Below are positions 25,455 to 33,610 of a DNA stretch of 64,000 nt, piece after piece. Positions within the stretch are counted from its first letter, which is position 1. Every line of letters begins with the position of its first letter. The notes beneath the pieces were generated by a model that worked only from the letters and a program-made list of their open reading frames with translations, searched no databases and had not been told where the DNA came from. Origin of the DNA: Terribium retamae (lineage in GTDB: Bacteria > Pseudomonadota > Alphaproteobacteria > Rhizobiales > Rhizobiaceae); contig NZ_JAKREW010000028.1 of assembly GCF_022347545.1 (NCBI RefSeq), positions 1 through 64,000 of the forward strand, read 5' to 3'. Made by a program: the position numbers and the translations under genes.

Positions 25455-26135
25455 TTAGCTATTCTGCATGAAAGTGAAGACCATCGCTGGGGTGGCCACG
25501 CCGGCCGCTGCGCCGAAGTCGGTCACTGGGTATTCGGCGATCGCTGCCAGCCGCTCGCGAGGCAGATAGGCGCGGCCCGGATCGCCGACCAGGATCGTGA
25601 TGCCGGTGGCAAGACAGCGATCCATGAATGCCGTGACCCGTCTGGCGAGCCGACGTTCGTAGAACAGGTCGCCGACCAGCAGCAGGTCGATGTGAGGCGG
25701 CTCTCCAGTTGTAAGATCTGCCAGCACAGGCTCTACCGCCACGTCGTTCAATTCCGCGTTGAGACGCAGCGCGGCGATCGCATGCGGATCGATGTCTGTG
25801 CCTATCACCTTTGCGGCGCCGGCCTTCGCGGCGGCGATGGCGACAAGACCGGAGCCGGAGCCGAGATCGAGCACGGTCCGCCCTCGTACCGTTTCCGGAT
25901 GGTCGAGCAGATGGCGTGCCAGCACCGCGCCGCCAGCCCATTGATAGGCCCAGTAGGGGGAGAGCTTGCTCCGCTGCTCAACGACGCGGCGCAGATTGCT
26001 GCCCGGCCGCGCTCCATGCAGCCGGATCTCCGGAATGCCCGGGACAGGTGCGACCGGCAGGTTGGTGGCTATGAAGGCTGTGACATCATCCATCGCCACG
26101 GCAGCTTGGTACGGATCGGATATCGGCACGCTCAT
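25455..26135 (-). CDS. SAM-dependent methyltransferase, ETFB-lysine methyltransferase-like
   Basis: A 226-residue class I methyltransferase. The SAM motif VLDLGSGSGLVAIAA is followed by an acidic motif II (GTDIDPHA). The upstream 'SPYWAYQWAGGAVLARHLLDHP' block and the downstream 'DLLLVGDLFYE' block match the protein-lysine methyltransferase group that includes the electron-transfer flavoprotein beta-subunit enzyme. ATG 26135 is used. The target protein is not shown by context. Confidence 0.82.
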   Translation of the reverse strand: MSVPISDPYQAAVAMDDVTAFIATNLPVAPVPGIPEIRLHGARPGSNLRRVVEQRSKLSPYWAYQWAGGAVLARHLLDHPETVRGRTVLDLGSGSGLVAIAAAKAGAAKVIGTDIDPHAIAALRLNAELNDVAVEPVLADLTTGEPPHIDLLLVGDLFYERRLARRVTAFMDRCLATGITILVGDPGRAYLPRERLAAIAEYPVTDFGAAAGVATPAMVFTFMQNS

Positions 26136-26163
26136 GCGAGCTAACCTAGACCGCCACCTGGTC

Positions 26164-27057
26164 TCACGCCATGAAGATCAGCCCCATGCCAGCAACCACG
26201 AGGGCGGCACCCGCCCAGGCGCCGGCGGCCGGTCGCTCACCGGTGCGCAGCCACAGCAGCGGTAGGATGATGACGGGCGAGGTTGCCGACAATGTCGAGA
26301 CGATGCCGACCTTGCCGCCGGACAGCGCGAACAGAAGCAGCGTCATGCCGATCGCCAGGGCCAGGATGCCGGTGAGCGCAGTCATGACCGCCACCTTCCA
26401 GGTCAGCGGGCCTTTGGGCTTCAACGCGGGAATGGGCAGCTGGATCATGACGCTGAGGCAGGCCGCGGCGATGCCGACCCGGAGCATCGAAGCCACGAAC
26501 GGATCGATGCCGGTTTCCATCACCGGCCGCGCGATGATGGATCCGATCGCCTGCCCCGTTGCAGCGCCGAGCCCAAGCGCCACGCCGATCCAGAGCGGTC
26601 CTTTCACCGTTTCCCATTGATGCAGCTGCGCGCGGCGCTTGCCGAACAGGATGGCCAGCAGCACGCCGGCCACGACCAGCGCCATCCCGGCGAGCGCCTT
26701 CATGGTCAGCGTCTCGCCGAGCAGCAGCCAGCCGAGAATGGCCGCGATCGGCGCATTGAGCGCAAACAGGATGCCGGAGCGGCGGGGGCCGACACGGTTC
26801 AGCGTGGCGAACAGCAGCGTGTCGCCGATGAAGATGCCGATGAACCCTGACAGCAGAAGTGGAAGCACATTGGCTGCATCGAGTTCGCGCCACGCGCCGG
26901 TCGCTAGCACGTAAAGGGCCAGCATGGCGGTGACGAAGATCTGGCGCAGGCGATTGAAGGCCGGAGCGCCGAGGTGGCCGGCCGGCCCTGCCGAGATGAT
27001 GCCGGTCAGCGCCCAGCAGGTTGCGGCGCCGAGCGCCGCGAGTTCGTGGATGGGCAT
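26164..27057 (-). CDS. EamA/DMT-family transporter
   Basis: A 297-residue protein with about ten hydrophobic helices in two EamA repeats (roughly 5-135 and 155-295). It carries the family's 'APIAAILGWLLLGE' end-of-repeat motif. DMT exporters move amino acids, nucleotides or drugs; the substrate is unknown. It lies 28 bases upstream of the methyltransferase gene on the same strand, so they may be co-transcribed. Confidence 0.88.
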   Translation of the reverse strand: MPIHELAALGAATCWALTGIISAGPAGHLGAPAFNRLRQIFVTAMLALYVLATGAWRELDAANVLPLLLSGFIGIFIGDTLLFATLNRVGPRRSGILFALNAPIAAILGWLLLGETLTMKALAGMALVVAGVLLAILFGKRRAQLHQWETVKGPLWIGVALGLGAATGQAIGSIIARPVMETGIDPFVASMLRVGIAAACLSVMIQLPIPALKPKGPLTWKVAVMTALTGILALAIGMTLLLFALSGGKVGIVSTLSATSPVIILPLLWLRTGERPAAGAWAGAALVVAGMGLIFMA

Positions 27058-27342
27058 TGGTCCTCGGTTAGATCAGGTTCGGAAGGCTGGCCTTGCCGTC
27101 GGCTCGATATGCGGCGCCGGCCAAACGACAAGTCAGCGTTCGTCTACGAAAGTGTCTTCAGCCTTCCGGCAAGGCGGTCGTCGATCTCGCGTAATTCAAT
27201 GCCTTCCGCAAGCGGGTAGTTGGTGTGGATTGGTTGCGCCAGCACGTCCAGCAGGGAGCTACGCTCAAACTCCCTTGCAATTTCGTGCGCAAACCCGAGC
27301 ACTTTGCTGGAATTGCAGGAGGTCGCCGGCTTTTTCTAACAG

Positions 27343-27370
27343 TTGACGCAAAACGCACCGTTTATATTAA
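27343..27370 (+). promoter_or_regulatory. Possible promoter for the diguanylate cyclase gene
   Basis: TTGACG at 27343-27348 and TATTAA at 27365-27370 are separated by 16 bases, about 55 bases before ATG 27424. The remainder of the 366-base divergent spacer (27058-27423) shows no gene or clear structure. Confidence 0.4.
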
Positions 27371-27423
27371 CGTCTGCGCAAGTGGCGAACCCGTAGGAGG
27401 AGAGCTTCGCCCAGGACATTGTG

Positions 27424-28617
27424 ATGAAACTCGACTTCCTCACGCTTTACATCGTCATCCTGCTCAACTCGCTGACGGTTGCGGTCATCTGGGGCGCCAT
27501 CGCCTACCGCTATCGGAACTTCGCGGCAGCGCGCGTCTGGCTGGCTGGTTGCGTGCTTTCCACCATCGGTGGCTGCGTGCTCGCCCTGCAGGGCAACGAG
27601 GGCAGCTATGTGCCGGCCGTGATCGGCAATGGTTTCGTCATCTTCGGCTTCTGCATGTTCTGGGTCGGCGTGCGCGTTTTCTACGGCCAGTCCGGCGGGC
27701 TGAAGGCAAGCGCGACGATCACTGCCGGCAGCCTGGTTTTGCTGCTCCTCCTGTTCGGCAGCCTGCAGGGCCGCAATCTCGTCTATGCCGCTGGTCAGTC
27801 GGTGCCGCTGGTGCTCGCCGCCTGGTATCTGCTGCGCTGGCATCGCAAGGACCTCGGCGCAATGATTGCGGCCACCGCCATGATCGTCGGCATCCTCGGC
27901 CATCTCATCGAAAGCGTCTTGAACGTAGGATTGATGCTGGGGCGCGTCGATCAGGAATTCTACACGGCGGTGGAATCCTACGCACTGCTGTGTGTCATCT
28001 TCTCGGGGGTGGTCTGGAACTTCGGCTTCACCGTCATGTCGATCGGGCGGCTGCGTGAGGAGCTTGCCGAGCTTGCCCAGACCGACGATCTCACCGGCGT
28101 GCCCAATCGCCGCCATTTTCTGGCTGTGCTGGAGGCGGAGGACAAACGCACGCGCCGCACCGGCCGCCATTTCTCGCTGATGCTGATCGATATCGATCAC
28201 TTCAAGAGCTTCAACGATACGCACGGCCATGCTTTCGGCGACCGCATCCTGCGCCAGTTCGCCGAGATCGCCAAGGCGATGGTACGCGGCAGCGATACGG
28301 TCTTCCGGCTTGGCGGCGACGAGTTTGCGATCCTGCTGCCGGAAACGACTGCGCGCCAGGCGGAAAAAGTCGCTTCCGTTCTCGTCGCCACCGTGCGCGA
28401 AGGCAGCGGCAAAGCGGAAGACGAGGACCGTTTCACCATCAGCGTCGGCATCGCGGAGTGGACGCCGGACATCTATGTCGCCGCTGTCGACCTCACCGCC
28501 AGGGCGGACGAGGCGCTCTATCGCGCCAAGGAAGCCGGTCGCAACGGCTATGCCATTTCCGGCATGAAGAATCGTCGTCCGGCGGGGCAGAGTCATCTCA
28601 AGCTGGTGGTTTCATAA
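27424..28617 (+). CDS. Membrane GGDEF diguanylate cyclase
   Basis: A 397-residue protein. About six N-terminal hydrophobic helices (residues 5-200) precede a short helix and a GGDEF domain. The active loop is GGDEF at residues 297-301, with RGSD five residues before it, so catalysis and product inhibition sites are both intact. It is predicted to make cyclic di-GMP. ATG 27424 is preferred over the GTG immediately upstream. Confidence 0.92.
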   Translation: MKLDFLTLYIVILLNSLTVAVIWGAIAYRYRNFAAARVWLAGCVLSTIGGCVLALQGNEGSYVPAVIGNGFVIFGFCMFWVGVRVFYGQSGGLKASATITAGSLVLLLLLFGSLQGRNLVYAAGQSVPLVLAAWYLLRWHRKDLGAMIAATAMIVGILGHLIESVLNVGLMLGRVDQEFYTAVESYALLCVIFSGVVWNFGFTVMSIGRLREELAELAQTDDLTGVPNRRHFLAVLEAEDKRTRRTGRHFSLMLIDIDHFKSFNDTHGHAFGDRILRQFAEIAKAMVRGSDTVFRLGGDEFAILLPETTARQAEKVASVLVATVREGSGKAEDEDRFTISVGIAEWTPDIYVAAVDLTARADEALYRAKEAGRNGYAISGMKNRRPAGQSHLKLVVS

Positions 28618-28700
28618 GCGGAACAGCCGTTGCCAAAGAAGGTCGCTCAGCCAGGAGTGATGGCGGGTGCTCCTTCCTTTTTGAACTCCGAAACGTCGTA

Positions 28701-28729
28701 TTGACAGGATTTGGATGCCCGTCTAACGT
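28701..28729 (+). promoter_or_regulatory. Sigma70-type promoter of the amide operon
   Basis: A consensus TTGACA (28701-28706), a 17-base spacer and TAACGT (28724-28729). The expected start point, about 28736, falls immediately before the hairpin leader described next. It stands 320 bases before the permease start codon. Confidence 0.7.
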
Positions 28730-28736
28730 TTCCTTC

Positions 28737-28842
28737 GCCTGTTAAGCAGGCAGGTGGCAACGAGGCCACCCAATCAGATCAAGGCAAGAAGGCCTCCCTT
28801 TGACTTCGGACACGAAGCCATCGGGAGGCCTTTGTCGTTTTG
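28737..28842 (+). promoter_or_regulatory. ANTAR-type attenuator leader 1 (upstream of the NCS1 permease)
   Basis: After a small hairpin (28737-28751), hairpin P1 has a perfect 6-base stem, GGTGGC/GCCACC, around the hexaloop AACGAG (28759-28764), with A at position 1 and G at 4. After 11 bases, hairpin P2 is AGGC-AAGAAG-GCCT (28782-28795). A 10-base terminator stem (28789-28798 with 28823-28832) followed by TGTCGTTTT uses the 3' arm of P2, so P2 and the terminator exclude each other. ANTAR proteins such as AmiR bind tandem hexaloop hairpins with A1/G4 and prevent termination. The P2 loop has A rather than G at position 4, a weak point. Confidence 0.75.
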
Positions 28843-29048
28843 GCGATACCGACCGAGATGCCGATGGGGAACCGGCGCCGGACGGCTATGACAAGGGGCT
28901 TGCGCCGGCGAACCGCCAGTGGTTCACGCCGCGCGCCTTTGGGACCATGGCCTGAATGCGCTTCCACCGGGGAAAGCGGGTGAGGACAAGGACGTCCGAT
29001 CGCGACGACAGCCGCACACGCAACGCGATTGACCCCTGGGAGGGTGGC

Positions 29049-30362
29049 ATGAACAACAAGACGGAGATCGAGACGCTCGATAGCGTCGATCACATACTCG
29101 GAGAAGAATACGAGCATCAGCCCGTGCCGATGGCGGCGCGGCGCTCCACCTTTTCGGTGACAACGGTCTGGATCGGCTTTCCGATGATCATCACCGGTGC
29201 CATGACCGGTTCGATCCTCGTGCTCGGCATGGGCTTCACCAGTGCACTCTGGGCGATGGTGATCGGCAACCTCATCATGTTCGCCTATGTCGGCGCGCTG
29301 GGACTTCTTGGCACCAACCGCGGCATGAACTTCGCCCTGCTCGCCTCGATCGTGTTCGGCCGCAAGGGTTATGTCTTCGCCTCTGGCCTTCTGTCGACGT
29401 TGCTGCTCGGCTGGTATGCGGTGCAGACCGGCATCACCGGTGCGCTGATCAGTTCGGCCTATGATCTCAATTATGTCGCGATGACCATCATCGCCGGTCT
29501 GCTCTACATCGGCATCACCTTCGTCGGCGTGCACGGGCTGCATCTGGTCGGGTTGGTTTCGGTTCCGCTCTTCGTCATTCTCGGCGGCTGGGTGGTGTTC
29601 GACGCCGCGTCAGCCTCCGGCTGGCAAGCCATCCTCGCTTATCCCGGCAACAATGGCGCAGCCACCATGTCCATGGGCGTGGGATTGACCGTCGTCATCG
29701 CGCTCTTCATCGACGCCGGCACGGTGAGCGCCGACTTCAACCGCTGGGCCAAGGATGGCAGGGCCTCGCTGATCGCGACCTTCAGCGCCTTCCCCTTCGC
29801 CAACCTGATCGCCATGCTGGTCGGCGGTATCATGACGGCAGCGCTTGCCGTTCCGAATGCCAACCCGTTCGGTGCCGACAACATGTTCGGCTACATGAAC
29901 GGCAAGCAGGTGGCCTTCCTCAGCGCGCTTGCCTTCGTGTTCCTTTACCTGAACCTCGGCTCGGTCTGCGCGCATTGCCTGTACAATGCCGCCACCGGTT
30001 GGTCGCGCATCTTCCACACCCGCATGCGCGTGATGGCTGTCATCCTCGGCGCCATCGGCATCGCGGTCGCCGCCGGCAATGTCTGGGCCTTCTTCATCCA
30101 GTGGCTGTCGTTGCTCGGCATCCTGGTTCCGCCGATCGGCGCGATCATCCTGGTCGACCAGTATGTCGCTCGCAAGAATGCCGAGATCGATCGCGACTGG
30201 CGGCCGACCGCCTTCATTGCCTGGATCATCGGCTCGGCGGTGGCCGTCATCGTCGAATTCTACCTGCCGCATTTCTCGACCGCGATCAGCGCGGCGCTCG
30301 CCGGCGGCATCGCCTATGCCGCTCTGTCGCTGCGCGCATCGCCGGAACGCGCAACCGCATGA
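29049..30362 (+). CDS. NCS1-family permease (cytosine/allantoin permease-like)
   Basis: A 437-residue protein with about twelve hydrophobic helices and the nucleobase:cation symporter-1 pattern: 'QPVPMAARRSTFSVTTVWIGFPMIITGAM' near the N-terminus and 'GTVSADFNRWAKDG' in the middle. CodB-like carriers import cytosine, purines or allantoin. Here it is the first gene of an amide operon, so it may import an amide or a heterocyclic amide precursor (inference). ATG 29049 follows GGGAGGGTGGC. A long ANTAR-type leader precedes it. Confidence 0.87.
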   Translation: MNNKTEIETLDSVDHILGEEYEHQPVPMAARRSTFSVTTVWIGFPMIITGAMTGSILVLGMGFTSALWAMVIGNLIMFAYVGALGLLGTNRGMNFALLASIVFGRKGYVFASGLLSTLLLGWYAVQTGITGALISSAYDLNYVAMTIIAGLLYIGITFVGVHGLHLVGLVSVPLFVILGGWVVFDAASASGWQAILAYPGNNGAATMSMGVGLTVVIALFIDAGTVSADFNRWAKDGRASLIATFSAFPFANLIAMLVGGIMTAALAVPNANPFGADNMFGYMNGKQVAFLSALAFVFLYLNLGSVCAHCLYNAATGWSRIFHTRMRVMAVILGAIGIAVAAGNVWAFFIQWLSLLGILVPPIGAIILVDQYVARKNAEIDRDWRPTAFIAWIIGSAVAVIVEFYLPHFSTAISAALAGGIAYAALSLRASPERATA

Positions 30363-30426
30363 TGTTCCGGATGGGGCCCGGTCGCCGGGCCTCGTCTCAA
30401 CGTTCGCAAGTAAAGGAAACTGCCTG

Positions 30427-31443
30427 ATGCCTGACTATGAGATCTATTCGCTGGGCGACTTCGTCCTGCAAAGGGGGGCGACGCTGCGCGACGCCAAGCT
30501 TGCCTACAAGACCTTCGGCAAGCTGAATGCGAAGAAGGACAACGTCATCGTCTTCCCCACCTGGTACTCCGGCCAGCACGTCGACAATGAATGGCTGATC
30601 GGCAAGGGCATGACGCTCGACCCGGCCAAATATTTCATCATCATCCCGAACATGTTCGGCAACGGGCTGTCCTCTTCGCCCAGCAACACGCCGGAACCCT
30701 ACAACAAGTCGCGGTTCCCGCAGGTGACGGCCTATGACAACGTCCGTGCCCAGCACCAGCTGGTCACCGAGAAGTTCGGCGTCAAGAAGCTGAAGCTGGT
30801 GGTCGGCTGGTCGATGGGCGCGCTGCAGACCTTCCATTGGGGCGCCATGTATCCCGACATGGTCGAGCGCATCGCGCCGTTCTGCGGCTCGGCCAAATGC
30901 TCGCGCCACAATTTCGTATTCCTGGAAGGCGTCAAGGCCGCGCTCACCGCCGACTCTGCATGGAACAATGGCTGGTACGACAACAAGCCGGAGAAGGGTT
31001 TGCGCGCCATGGCCCGCGTCTATGCCGGCTGGGGCTTCTCGCAGACCTTCTATCGCCAGGAACTAGACCTCAAGGCGCTCGGCTACTCCTCGCTGGAGGA
31101 TTTCCTGGTAGCTTTCTGGGAAGGCTTCTTCCTGCCGAAGGACGCCAACAACCTTCTGACCATGCTGTGGACCTGGCAGAATGGCGACATCAGCGACAAC
31201 GAACTCTACAAGGGCGACTTCAAGAAGGCGCTCAAGGCCATCAAGGCCAAGGCCTTCGTCATGCCCAGCCGCACCGATCTCTATTTCCCGCCCGAAGACA
31301 GCGAGTTCGAAGTGGCCAACATGCCGAATGCTGAGTTCGTTCCCTATGAGTCGGTCTGGGGCCATTTCGCCGGCGGGCCGGGAACCAGCCCGAACGATGT
31401 CAAATTTCTCGACGGCAAGCTGAAGGAACTTCTGGCCAGTTGA
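30427..31443 (+). CDS. MetX-like alpha/beta-fold hydrolase/acyltransferase
   Basis: A 338-residue protein resembling homoserine O-acetyltransferase. It has the nucleophile elbow GWSMGALQTFHW, the oxyanion region 'IVFPTWYSGQH', a late acid at 'PSRTDLYFPPED' and the catalytic His in 'WGHFAGGPG'. It is second in the amide operon, 64 bases after the permease, in a position where a methionine enzyme would be odd. A hydrolase role on an imported amide or ester is inferred. The stop TGA at 31441-31443 is 86 bases before amiC. Confidence 0.8.
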   Translation: MPDYEIYSLGDFVLQRGATLRDAKLAYKTFGKLNAKKDNVIVFPTWYSGQHVDNEWLIGKGMTLDPAKYFIIIPNMFGNGLSSSPSNTPEPYNKSRFPQVTAYDNVRAQHQLVTEKFGVKKLKLVVGWSMGALQTFHWGAMYPDMVERIAPFCGSAKCSRHNFVFLEGVKAALTADSAWNNGWYDNKPEKGLRAMARVYAGWGFSQTFYRQELDLKALGYSSLEDFLVAFWEGFFLPKDANNLLTMLWTWQNGDISDNELYKGDFKKALKAIKAKAFVMPSRTDLYFPPEDSEFEVANMPNAEFVPYESVWGHFAGGPGTSPNDVKFLDGKLKELLAS

Positions 31444-31529
31444 CCCGTGAAGCGGCCGGCTTCAAGCTGCGAGGCCGGCCGCGACATACAGAAAAAACAA
31501 GCGGCATTGGGGAATCGTGGGAGCGTATA

Positions 31530-32687
31530 TTGACGAGATCAAGCAATACCTCCGAACCGTGGCGCGTCGGCGTCCTCTTCTCGCGAACCGGCTTCATGGC
31601 CGTGATCGAGGAGACGCAATTGCGTGGCACACTGACGGCGATCGAAGAAATCAACGCCGGCGGCGGCGTCAATGGCCGGCCGCTGGAGCCGGTCGTCTAT
31701 GACCCCGGCTCGGAGGCCAGCGCCTTCGGCCGCTACGCCAAGAAGCTGATGGTCGAGGATGGCGTTTCCACCATCTTCGGCTGCTACACCTCATCCAGCC
31801 GCAAGGCCGTGCTGCCGGTGGTCGAAAGGCTCAACGGGCTGCTGTGGTATCCAACCCTCTATGAGGGTTTTGAATTCTCGCCCAACGTCATCTACACCGG
31901 GGCGACGCCGAACCAGAACAGCGTCGAGCTCTGTCGCATCCTGATGGAGCGCTACGGCACCCGCTTCTATTTCATCGGCGCCGATTACATCTATCCACGC
32001 GAATCCAACCGCATCATGCGCGAATTGATCCGCAACAGCGGCGGCACGGTCGTCGGCGAGTCCTATGTACGCATGGGCGCTTCGCGTGAGGAATTCCTGC
32101 CGGTGATGCGCGACGTCAAGCGGGCGCAGCCCGATGTCATCTTCTCCACCGTCGTCGGCGACGGCACGGTCTATCTCTACCAGGCCTATGCCGATCTTGG
32201 GCTCGACCCGAAGGTCATGCCGATCGCTTCGCTGACCACGACGGAGGCCGAGATCCGCGCCATGGGTTATGACGTCGGTGAAGGCCACATCACCGCGGCG
32301 CCCTATTTCCAGGGCGTCGGCAACGAGCGCAACTCGTCCTTCGTGCGTGATTACAAGAAACGATACGGCGATGACGAGCCGACCAACATGTGCCTGGAAG
32401 CGTCCTATTTCCAGGTCAACGCCTTCGCCAAGACGCTGGAGCAGACCAACTCGATGGACACCGAGATCCTGCGTGCTTCGGTGATGGGATCGGAGTTCGA
32501 AGCGCCGCAGGGCGACGTCGCCATCAATCCGATCTGGGGTCACGCCGACCTGTGGACGCGTATCGGCCGCGCCAACCGGCAAGGCCAGTTCGACCTTGTT
32601 TATGAATCGCCATCCTGCGTTCTCTCCGACCCCTATCTGCTGGGGTATGGGCGCAGCCTTGGCCAGAAGAATCTCGAGCTCGCATAG
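31530..32687 (+). CDS. amiC: AmiC-like amide sensor / negative regulator of AmiR
   Basis: A 385-residue periplasmic-binding-protein fold without a signal peptide, closely matching the P. aeruginosa amide sensor AmiC in length and in blocks such as 'PVVERLNGLLWYPTLYEGFEFSPN' and 'GADYIYPRESNRIMREL'. AmiC holds AmiR inactive until an amide binds. The start TTG 31530 is chosen because GGGAG stands six bases upstream and the length then matches AmiC; the frame is open back to 31440. amiR follows 23 bases later. It is also similar to the UrtA-like protein two genes downstream. Confidence 0.85.
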   Translation: MTRSSNTSEPWRVGVLFSRTGFMAVIEETQLRGTLTAIEEINAGGGVNGRPLEPVVYDPGSEASAFGRYAKKLMVEDGVSTIFGCYTSSSRKAVLPVVERLNGLLWYPTLYEGFEFSPNVIYTGATPNQNSVELCRILMERYGTRFYFIGADYIYPRESNRIMRELIRNSGGTVVGESYVRMGASREEFLPVMRDVKRAQPDVIFSTVVGDGTVYLYQAYADLGLDPKVMPIASLTTTEAEIRAMGYDVGEGHITAAPYFQGVGNERNSSFVRDYKKRYGDDEPTNMCLEASYFQVNAFAKTLEQTNSMDTEILRASVMGSEFEAPQGDVAINPIWGHADLWTRIGRANRQGQFDLVYESPSCVLSDPYLLGYGRSLGQKNLELA

Positions 32688-32710
32688 GCGGCGGCGGGGA
32701 GGAACAGACA

Positions 32711-33376
32711 GTGCAGGAAACCATCGACATCGCAAGATTCACCCGCGATCGACAGGGTGCGGGTGCCAAGAAGGAAGGCGGTCGCGATGCGCCATCCGGG
32801 CCACCGTCGTCGCGTTCGTTCTGGAACCTCAAGGTCGCGGTCATCGTCGATCGCAATGACGACGGCGAGCGGCTGATCCGTGAACTGCAGCGCCTGCGTT
32901 GCGACGTGCACCACGAATGGCCGATGCCGTCGCAGATACCGGCGCAGTATGACGTCGTCTTCTGCGTGCTTTCGCCAGACCTGCCGCAGCGCCTGCCCTG
33001 GATCCCGGGAGAGCCGGCCTCGGCCCTGGTGGTCATCGATCCCGGCGCCGGCATGCTCGATCTCAACCTGCTGCACAATTGCGCGGCCCACGGCGTGCTG
33101 CATTATCCGGTGACCTCGCGTTCGGTGCAGTCGACCCTCGCGCTGGCGCGCGGCCATTTCCTCTACGAGCGCCGACTGCGCGGACGCATTGAAAAGCTGG
33201 ACGAGAGCCTGCGCACCATGCGCAGTGTCGAGCGGGCGAAATCGTTGCTTATGCGGCTAAAGAATGTCAGCGAGGAAGAGGCCTACAACTATCTCAGGCG
33301 CCAGGCGATGGAACGGCGCGTGACGATCGGCGCGGTGGCCACCGCCATCATTGACTCCTACGAACTTCTTGGCTAG
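32711..33376 (+). CDS. amiR: AmiR-like ANTAR transcription antiterminator
   Basis: A 221-residue protein. An N-terminal pseudo-receiver domain (about residues 37-150, 'VAVIVDRNDDGERLIREL') lacks the usual phospho-acceptor pattern. A coiled linker and a C-terminal ANTAR domain follow ('ERAKSLLMRLKNVSEEEAYNYLRRQAMERRVTI', about 175-210). ANTAR proteins bind nascent RNA hairpins and block terminator formation. GTG 32711 follows GGGGAGGAACAGACA. It sits directly between its partner amiC and an ANTAR-type leader that starts 12 bases after its stop. Confidence 0.92.
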   Translation: MQETIDIARFTRDRQGAGAKKEGGRDAPSGPPSSRSFWNLKVAVIVDRNDDGERLIRELQRLRCDVHHEWPMPSQIPAQYDVVFCVLSPDLPQRLPWIPGEPASALVVIDPGAGMLDLNLLHNCAAHGVLHYPVTSRSVQSTLALARGHFLYERRLRGRIEKLDESLRTMRSVERAKSLLMRLKNVSEEEAYNYLRRQAMERRVTIGAVATAIIDSYELLG

Positions 33377-33387
33377 CGTTCGGGTAT

Positions 33388-33465
33388 CGGCAGCAACGAC
33401 GCTGCCGGCGAAATGAAGGTAACGGAACCTCACGACTTTCGCGGAAGCGGGACGTGGGGTTTTTT
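33388..33465 (+). promoter_or_regulatory. ANTAR-type attenuator leader 2 (between amiR and the importer genes)
   Basis: Hairpin P1 has the perfect 7-base stem CGGCAGC/GCTGCCG around hexaloop AACGAC (33395-33400). After 9 bases, P2 is AGGT-AACGGA-ACCT (33417-33430). Both loops have A1 and G4. A terminator stem (33426-33434 with 33453-33461, with an inner stem capped by GGAA) followed by six T uses the 3' arm of P2, so the two structures exclude each other. This matches the known ANTAR antitermination layout. It would let AmiR control read-through into the importer and amidase genes. Confidence 0.85.
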
Positions 33466-33544
33466 GTTGCGTACGACCTTACTCTAGCGAGCCCTTGGAG
33501 GGTTCGCAGCGGCGTTGCTGCCGCGAAAAACAACAGGGCAATAC

Positions 33545-33595
33545 GGCCTCGAAACGGTCTGCTTCGGCAGCTCGCTTCGGGGCCTTTTCTGTTTT
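33545..33595 (+). terminator. Second terminator-like hairpin directly before the UrtA-like gene
   Basis: A 9-base stem (GGCCTCGAA with TTCGGGGCC, 33545-33553 and 33576-33584) encloses a CTGC-TTCG-GCAG hairpin and is followed by TTTTCTGTTTT. It ends 16 bases before the GTG start codon, so it would either attenuate or stabilise the downstream mRNA. No A1/G4 hexaloop pair was seen just in front of it. Confidence 0.65.
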
Positions 33596-33610
33596 CAGGG
33601 GAGAAGAAAG

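Noticed and set aside
27158..27358. A 66-codon minus-strand ORF in the spacer before the second diguanylate cyclase
   Set aside because: No ribosome site, composition typical of a shadow frame, no family.
28737..28842. A guanidine or purine riboswitch before the NCS1 permease
   Set aside because: No conserved core of those riboswitches could be found; the hexaloop hairpins plus overlapping terminator fit an ANTAR leader better.
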